Below, piece by piece: positions 57,186-64,000 of a DNA stretch of 64,000 nt (positions are counted from its first letter, which is position 1; every line of letters starts with the position of its first letter). Both the position numbers and the translations under genes were made by a program. The stretch is from Uloborus plumipes (taxonomy: Eukaryota; Arthropoda; Arachnida; Araneae; Uloboridae): the NCBI GenBank assembly GCA_038373865.1, contig JAXGGA010002255.1, positions 62,001 to 126,000 on the forward strand, given 5' to 3'. The notes under the pieces are model-generated. The model saw nothing but the letters and a program-made list of their open reading frames with translations. It did no database searches and was not told where the DNA came from.

Positions 57186-58065
57186 ACTAAATCTTTCTAA
57201 CAGAACAAGTCCAATCGGTAATTTAAAAAAAATAATAATGTTTTTAATTCTTGCCGAACTTTGACATCTTGTTCTGTTCCATTAATTCATACTATGATAG
57301 CACAAGCTAATGCTTTTGAGAGCTTGTTTGAGACAAAGAAATAAGACAGTATAGAGCCAAGAAAAAGAGGGAAATTTAAAAACTTACATGTAAAGGGTTA
57401 AGAGCAAAGAGTGCATTTTGTAGCCTTCTGGCAGAATGTAGACCACCAGAGCTTATTTTATAACTCTATGCCTCTTCAAAATATATTTGCGTCTGAATCT
57501 TATCAGATGCTATTCTTTAATTGATATCTTCATGAATTATCTTGATTTTGGCTTTAAACCAGTGTTTCCCAATGTGGGGGCTCATTCCTCTTTATGGGAA
57601 ATTTTATGACCAAGAGGCAACCTTCAGTGATTTTCTTACTTACATTGAAAACTTGTTTCTCTGTTTTTTGTTCTCACATATTTAGAAGCTTTTTAAAACT
57701 AAATGACTTTTTAAGGTAATGAGGCATTAAAATGCATTTATTTATTGATTAATAGGAATTATGTATTGCTGCCTTTGTTTAATACTGTGATACCTTAGAA
57801 ATTGCTGCATTATAACTATTTAAACCTTTTTTTTTTTCCTGCTGTAATTCAAGTAATATGTCAAGGTAAATGAAATAATAGTGAAAAAAACTGGTATTCA
57901 ACCTCTAAGTAAACAACTGGATACAGTACAAATTACTCTATATATCGATGTAGAAATTTCAAAATTAAAGATGTCTTAGTATTTAACCAGAGTAGCGATG
58001 TCACCTTCGAAGCATTCCACATTTTAGGTGTGGGTCATGGTTAAAAAAAAAAAAAAACTTCGAAC
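57186..58065. other. Intergenic, plain
   Basis: AT-rich. At 57560 the words ccagtgtttcccaatgtggg resemble one end of a hAT element but no partner was found. Confidence 0.4.
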
Positions 58066-58689
58066 CAGGGCTGCATGAGCTTAGGTTTTCCCCCCAAGAT
58101 CTTGAGTTTTCAATAGAAAACTTCTTCGAATTATGTGTGATTCTTCGAATTGCGTGTGAAATTCTTGTATTTTGTACTTAACTGGTGAAAAAGATGTATT
58201 CTTTGAATATTTTAGGGATAAAACATAATATTTTCCCTAAAATAATTCATTTGCTTAGCAATCTGGAATAGTGGCTTCTGTCATCTACTAGCTACAACTA
58301 TTTTAAAATATTGGGTAGGGAAAAAAAAAAAACAATATCTATCCCACAGCGTACTTTGTCTATGTCATAAATCTTTCCAGCCTATCCGAATTTTAGTAAC
58401 TGTATAATTGTGTCAAGACTTATTTTATTTTCTTAAATCCTTTTCAAAGACAATTGTTCTAAGGAAATAATTATTGAGATATCTATTGCATTGTTTAGTA
58501 TCATTTTTTTTACTATATCATTGCAAAGATGAATTATTGATCAGCTACATAGTAGCGGTTACAGAAACAAAATGAATAAATTTTAAGAGTGATTGATCTT
58601 GGGGTTTTTTGCTAGATGGAATTTTATGGACCTGAGCAAAATCCTAATGGCGCAATCCTAATTTGCACAAAATCCTAATGGCAGCCCTG
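58066..58689. mobile_element. MITE with CAGGGCTGC ends, 624 bp
   Basis: Inverted ends cagggctgc / gcagccctg. The right subterminal part has three copies of aatcctaatggc/aatcctaatttgc. Flanking octamers (cttcgaac, gtggaaac) do not match well. It is hAT-like by its ends only. Confidence 0.5.
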
Positions 58690-60560
58690 GTGGAAACTAT
58701 TGTACTCATGCTCCTAACATTTTCCCGTCACACGACGCCTTGCTTACCTTTATCCAAACTTAGTCATCAATTTACAGCACAATAGTTTACTGTATTATCA
58801 ATTGTTTCTTTTTCTTAGCCATTCTGATCTAAATGTAACAATTGGATTGTGTTAGCTCATAGCAGTAAACCATAAGCTCGAAAAGAAGTAAAAATAGGTA
58901 AAATTATAATATAAATGGAAATTTAGTGATTATTTACCGGAGAGAATAAAACCTGACAAGTATTTAAAAAAAAATAAGATAGCAAGTAAAAAAGCATCAG
59001 TATTTTAAGCAATCATTGGTTTTGATGATAGTTCCCAATTGGCTGTAAAATTTCAAATATACACACACACACACACACACACCATATTACCCTGCATTTA
59101 TCGGCATGCTGAAAACAAGTGAGGTTTACAAGCATTTCAGATAATTCAGGGTTCACTTTGTAATTTACAAAAAGTAAATCTCCTGGCTTAGTTCCTGTTT
59201 TAGAGCAAGTTAAGAGAGGGAAAGAAATAAATCAGAGAACCAAATGGTTAGTAAAAGGAGAAAGAGTTGACTACATCTGGCATTCGTTGATCAGCATCAT
59301 GTTCTACAATAAGCCACTAAGTTTTATTTACATTATTAAATAATTTGTAGGACTCGCAATATGACTTAAAAGTGTTAATTAAATATATTTTTAAAACTTT
59401 TTTTTTCTGGCATGGCAGAACAGACCTGATCAGGGTTATTGAAAACCTGGTCACCCCCAAATTTCAGGGCATGGCGTCGACTTAAACGGTGTATGTATGT
59501 ATATATATACACACACACACACACGCAATATACTCTTGATATCTCGAAAGCCTTGATATCACTAAAAATCTTTTTCCCTTGATTTTGCATATTTGTCTAA
59601 TGTTATTTTTCATTCTTATGTCTGAGTTTTCAATCAAAACCTTGTTATGTGGAATATTTTCCAAAGGCAAAAAAAAAAAATCTTTACGGAATAAACTGCA
59701 GTTTATTGTGTCGAAGCAACTCGAGGAATGTTTCCAAAAAAATTTCACACCTTAATTTTTCTCAGGGGTTAAGAATGATTCGGAGAAGCTTATATTCTGT
59801 CAGTTTGGTTCTAGAGCCTGGGTGTTTCAGAAAATGTGTCCTGTGAAGCCGACAAACTAACCTACCAATTTAAGAAAAAATTCTTCCCCTTCTCCATTTT
59901 GTTGGACCTTTTCACCTTATTCCCAATGAACGGAAAACCCCTTTAGAGACAGGGAATGGTGCAATTCTACTCCAACAAGCTCAGGAAGAAACAATTATGG
60001 AGTCTTTCGCTTGGGATTCTTAATGTCCATCTTTGGGTAAAGAAATGTTTCTCGACCTCTTGGATCGGATAGTGACCCTGGAGGTTCTGAGTATTGGGTC
60101 GTCTTAGGCCATTAAAAAAAGGGGGGGGGGGCAAGATCATTTCGTATGGATGACATTTTGTGAGAAGGATGTGTACTTTTTGTTTCGCTCTCATTAGACC
60201 TCTGTTATGTTTATTGCCTAGGAGTAAAAAGCATTCAAAACTTAATCTCTACTTGTGCAAAAAATTGAAGTTTTCAAATAAAAATGGTTGAATAACAGTG
60301 ATAAAAATGACGTCACGCGGCTATAAGTATCAATCCATTAAATATTCCTGTTTTGACTGTTAGATATTCTAGAAATAGTTACATAACTTAAAAATTCACC
60401 ATCACCGAATTCTGAAAACCAATGATAGCTTGTAAAGTATACATACAACGTTCAATGATAGATTTTTAATGAATTTTTAAAAATCCCATGCGCAAAAAGG
60501 GTGTGGCAGCAGCTGACGTCGCCCATTTGATCGCTTCAACCTGCCACAGTGCATTGCAGC
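58690..60560. other. Intergenic, with CA microsatellites and a dispersed repeat
   Basis: (AC)11 at 59061-59082 and a GTAT/AT/AC compound microsatellite at 59491-59525. The stretch 60385-60500 repeats the 4890-4970 sequence (attcaccatcaccgaatt, tttttaatgaatttttaaaa, gcgcaaaaa). No gene recognised; open frames at 59375-59846 are low-complexity. Confidence 0.5.
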
Positions 60561-60562
60561 TA

Positions 60563-61762
60563 CAAACTCCAGTCACATTAATGTGACCACCTGTCAAAAG
60601 CCAGAATAACCACTTTTCTTAGAACGGACTGCTGCGAGACGTGTAGGAAGAGAGTCAATTAGGTACCTGAAGTTGTTCGCTGGGATGTTGAGCCATACTG
60701 ACTCCAATGCCATGTCCAGCTGCGCTAGATTACGCTGGTGAGGATCCATGGCGCAAACAACCTAATCGAGATGGTCCCATAAATTCTCGATTGGGCTTAA
60801 GTCAGGTGAGTTTGCTGACCAGGGGAGAACGGTAAACTCATCCTGGTGCTTTTCGAACTATGCCTGCTCACTGGCAGCTGTATGGCACTGCGCATTGTCC
60901 GGCTGGTATATGCCATTATCCTGATGAAAAACTATTCATATAGGGGTGGACATGGACCGCAAGGGCAACATACTTGTATTGATTCTTCATGCCTTCCACA
61001 ATGATGAGTGAACCCATAGAACCCTAGGAAAACATTCCCCATACTAAAATGCTCCTGCCTCCAGCTGGGACCATTCCAGCAATGGTTGCAGGGTGTTTGC
61101 TTCCAGAAGTTTCACACCTTCTAATCCAACATCCGTTTGTCAGATGGAGCATAAAACGTGATTTATCAGTAAATGCTACCTGTCGCCACTTAATGGACAT
61201 CGAGCTGTTGTACTGGCGTGCAAATTTCGTCGTCGATGGACAGTAGTTAGCATAGACGCGTGAACCAGGTTTATGCTTCCAGAGCCCAGACGCAGCAATG
61301 TCCGCTGAACTGGTGTGAGAGACTATGTTGGTAGCCCCTTGGTTCATCTGGGGGGTCAGTTGCTCAACGGTAGCCCGTCTGTTATCCCGAACACATCTCC
61401 GCAGAAGTCATTCGCCTCTGCCATCTATGGCTCCTGGAGCATCACATTTACCATGTCGCTGATTTTGAACAGTCCCATTTTGCCATGCACAGTACACTTT
61501 TACCACGACGGCAAGCAAACAGCTTAAAAACTCAGCCCTTTTGGAAATGCTTCCGTTCTTGACCCGAAAGCCAATGATCATGCCCTTTTGTATGTCGTAT
61601 AAATCGCTTCGTTTTTGCATTATGCCAATGGTAGAAATGTTTTTCAAAGCCCTCACATACCCTTTATATACCCTGAACTGCATTGTGTTACCTAGTGCCT
61701 TTTGTGACTGGTTTTTTAACGTCAAAAGTACGTGGTGGTCACATTAATGTGACTGGACTGTG
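60563..61762 (-). mobile_element. Tc1-type transposon with complete ends, 1.2 kb, inactive
   Basis: TA duplication (60561-60562, 61763-61764). Inverted ends: the shared core tccagtcacattaatgtgac + cacc lies about 5 bases in from each border and contains the palindrome cacattaatgtg. The interior is one broken transposase on the minus strand. The length of 1.2 kb is short compared with typical Tc1 elements (1.3-1.7 kb), in line with small deletions. Confidence 0.9.
60598..61659 (-). pseudogene. Tc1-family transposase, broken
   Basis: Minus-strand pieces in order: YDIQKGMIIGFRVKNGSISK then AVVVKVYCAWQNGTVQNQR (paired helix-turn-helix DNA-binding part), MNQGATNIVSHTSS (second HTH), WRQVAFTDKSRFMLHLTNG (first catalytic Asp; the usual form is FTDESRF, Glu changed to Lys), SILVWGMFS, then LPWSANSPDLSPIENLWDHL (third catalytic block with Asp and Glu), and SVWLNIPANNFRYLIDSLPT + RLAAV (C-terminus). 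At least two frameshifts and several stops separate these pieces. The second Asp block (HxDNAxxH-like) is not recognisable, perhaps deleted. Confidence 0.9.
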
Positions 61763-61807
61763 TATATTAGCTTTTTTATTGGGGAGTTTTTTCCCTTCCG
61801 TTAGTTT

Positions 61808-61998
61808 TTTTTTTTTTTATAGAAGTCATCAGCTTCGACACACATACGAGGACTGCGTACTATGTGCTTTGCCTCCTGACAAATACAGGACAGATTTACG
61901 GCACAGAGAGAATGAAATAACATCCATGGGCAAGGCGGGACTTGAACCCGCGACCACTTCCTTACGAGGAGAGTACTCTACCTCTAGTCCCACGTGGC
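61808..61998 (-). mobile_element. tRNA-derived SINE, about 190 bp, with 15-base target duplications
   Basis: On the minus strand it has a tRNA-like head, a roughly 100-base body and a short A tail (plus-strand T12 at 61805-61820). It is flanked by the identical 15-mer CCCTTCCGTTAGTTT (61793-61807, 61999-62013), as expected from LINE-driven retroposition. Perfect flanks suggest a young insertion. It lies 31 bases beyond the Tc1 transposon. Confidence 0.88.
61928..61998 (-). ncRNA. tRNA-Thr(CGU)-like head of the SINE
   Basis: The minus strand gives an A-box-like tgggactagagg, an anticodon arm ctctc-ctCGTaa-ggaag (one mismatch and one wobble pair), and a perfect T arm gcggg-ttcaagt-cccgc containing the B box ggttcaagtcc. 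The acceptor stem pairs at only about 5 of 7 positions, and the sequence runs on into the SINE body with no 3' processing signal. It is therefore a pol III promoter region of a SINE and not a working tRNA gene. Confidence 0.8.
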
Positions 61999-62013
61999 CC
62001 CTTCCGTTAGTTT

Positions 62014-64000
62014 AAGTCTATTAATTTAATATAAAGATATTATATTCGTCAAATGGTCATTTAATAAGCTGTCACAAATGTCAGCGATGATGGTTTTAAA
62101 TTTTTTACGAGAAAACAAGATTCAATTTTTTCGAAATGCATTACTTGGAGACTTTTACCCATTGCAGCAGTCCTGATCAACAACGCAACATTGTGAGTGC
62201 TGCGAAGGAACCTTTTTTTCACCTCGACGCACCAAGGAAGGGGTTTATAAGTTTGACATGACTGGTGTATTTGTCGATCTGTGTATCTGTCTGTGGCACT
62301 GTAGCCCATAAAAGGATTTCCTGATTTTGATTTTTTTTTGTCTGAAAGGAGTTGATCGAGAGTGTTCTTAGCTAGGTCGCGCTTTCGGATGACATTAATT
62401 AACGAAGATATTAATTTAAAACCTTTAAGACGTTTTTCGCGATTTTTGAAGTAAAAACATGCTTGAAAAATTAAAACAAAAGTACCAAAACAAAAAGAAA
62501 ATTTTTTTGCTTCTGATAGAATGTGTTTCGAACTACTATGGTATCTAGAACTTGAATTATATTTTTCAGCAAAAACAGCTAAGCCTTTTTATTTACGCTA
62601 TTAGAAACCGATGTCATTGTCGGCCGACGAGGAAAGAAAACTCAAGGATTTAAAATGTTTATCTGTTGTTCGTTCCTATTTATGAACAGTTAAAACGCTT
62701 GCAATTGAGTTAAGTATAAGGATTTTCATTTTTTTCCTTTTTTATCTGCTTTTATGACTAGTAAATTTTACTAGTAAGGGTTATCTTTCCTTAAAAACTC
62801 TTAGTTTATGAACTTTCCTTGGGCAAATAAATTGCAAAAATTGAAAAAAAAAAGTTAAAAATTTGCAAAGTTCTTCCTCATACTTTTAGGAAAAGATCGG
62901 GAATGTCCACTTCTTTTCTTTTCTTTTTTTTTTTTAAAAATAGCGTTTTGAAAAGTAGGAAAATAAAAGGTAACATGTTCAACATCAGAAATGTGCGATT
63001 TCTATACTTCAGTACCAAAATTTCGTTTTTTCGCTCGCATTTCTTGTCAAAATTTCGTTTTTGCGATTACGATTTTTGAAGAGTTCATATTCGTGACTAC
63101 GATTTTTGTTTACTTGTTTCATTCTGAATGTGTCAATAAAATGTTGCTTTTTTAAATTTCTTGTAGCCTAGTTGCTTTTATTTTTTGAAGATGACCTCTG
63201 ATTTCCACACAGTTGAAAGTATCGCAAAATCAGCACTTCTAGCATTTTTTGTACTATCAGTCTTTTACTGTTGTTATTAATTATTGGTCAGGCTATATGA
63301 AATTATACCAGAATATGTCAGTACTTTTTCTTATCTGGTCATTTAAAAGAGTTGGAGTGAAATATCAAAAACGGGTGCTCCATTTTTTTTTCGTGAGATG
63401 GTGGCGGAAATGACGGAAATTTTGCTCACTTATAAATTTGGTTCATACCACTTCTGGCCTGTTCAGACGTTTCGCATAGACTGTCACTATGAATGGAGCG
63501 ATAAGGAACTTAACAATGAACAATAGATATCCGGCAAGCTGAGTTGCCCTGAGTTGACAGCTGATGTCTTCCCCTCTTACTCAGAAGGGGTTAGGGATTT
63601 TTCTAGGGACTTTTCTTCGACCGTTGTTGTAGAACGAGTTCTCTTTCGATCTGGCGAAACTTTTAACGAAGAGTAACGCCATATCAAATAAAGCAAAAAA
63701 AAAAAAAAAATCACGACCAGATTTTTACGAATTTTGGCTCTCTTTGGCATCTTAAATGTGTACATTATTATTTATTTTTTAATTTATAACTTTCAGGATT
63801 GTTCAGTATTCATTTTTTGAATTTCAGTAAAAAGCCCTTTTTTAACCTTACTGGCAGACTTGAAATCATCATAACTTAAGTTCTGTGGGAGCTACCGACT
63901 TTTTTAATTACTCATTTTAAAGAGAATTATATGCACAATTTTAATGCAATTTCAATACTTTTTGAAAAAATTTCTTTTATATGCAAATTTTTTTATTTTT
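62014..64000. other. Intergenic end of window, nothing recognised
   Basis: AT-rich sequence with A and T runs. Open frames (62061-62309, 63577-63765) have no recognisable product. No further gene, RNA or delimitable element was seen. Confidence 0.5.

Noticed and set aside
57560..57625. hAT end (ccagtgtttcccaatgtggg)
   Set aside because: A single end only; no partner found.
61928..61998. Functional tRNA-Thr gene
   Set aside because: The acceptor stem has mismatches, there is no terminator directly after the tRNA, and the sequence is embedded in a SINE with target duplications and an A tail.

Overview
The window is AT-rich eukaryotic DNA from an animal, most likely an arthropod. A chelicerate such as a spider is my best guess, but only from the large intron sizes and the mix of mobile elements; no single marker proves it. 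There is one well-supported host gene. It runs left to right over about 55 kb and is dissected by large introns full of DNA transposons.

The gene is the orthologue of ARID2 (BAF200; Drosophila Bap170), the DNA-binding subunit of the PBAF chromatin-remodelling complex. I could place 18 coding exons (579 to 55491) with GT-AG borders and matching phases. Together they encode 1519 full residues and a stop. The order is: the last residues of the ARID domain (the rest lies upstream of base 1), an armadillo-like helical region (exons 1-9), an RFX-type winged helix (exons 10-12), a long Ser/Thr/Asn-rich disordered middle (exons 13-14), a pair of C2H2-like zinc fingers split by introns (exons 14-16), and a conserved helical C-terminus (exons 16-18). 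Poly(A) signals lie at 56122 and 56471.

The introns hold many delimitable mobile elements, several with exact target-site duplications. Intron 1: none recognised. Intron 2: a TTAA-flanked MITE (3371). Intron 3: a hAT MITE (5836). Intron 4: a piggyBac-type MITE (7369). Intron 9: a 4.3-kb hAT-like composite (12545-16852) with two further elements nested in it, followed by a decayed piggyBac (16968-18533) that carries a second copy of one nested MITE, and then a non-LTR retrotransposon remnant (18821). Intron 11: a MITE (20462), a full-length but broken Tigger/pogo transposon (21404-23679) and a Helitron (24428-25202). Intron 13: another Helitron (30617-31582). Intron 14: a TA-flanked MITE and a mariner fragment. 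Intron 15: a Tigger-like and a mariner-like MITE. Intron 16 (12.1 kb): a hAT MITE with perfect TSD, a 3.2-kb CAGGGTTC-ended element carrying a pogo MITE, a Jockey fragment, and an unclassified TA-flanked transposon (51217-54049). That transposon ends only 30 bases before exon 17 and carries a second copy of the intron-4 piggyBac MITE.

Downstream of ARID2 (about 56.5 to 64 kb) I see no host gene, only mobile DNA: a CR1/L2-like LINE tail, a CAGGGCTGC-ended MITE, a decayed Tc1 transposon with complete ends, and a tRNA-derived SINE with 15-base target duplications. No CRISPR, operon, phage or other prokaryotic feature is present.
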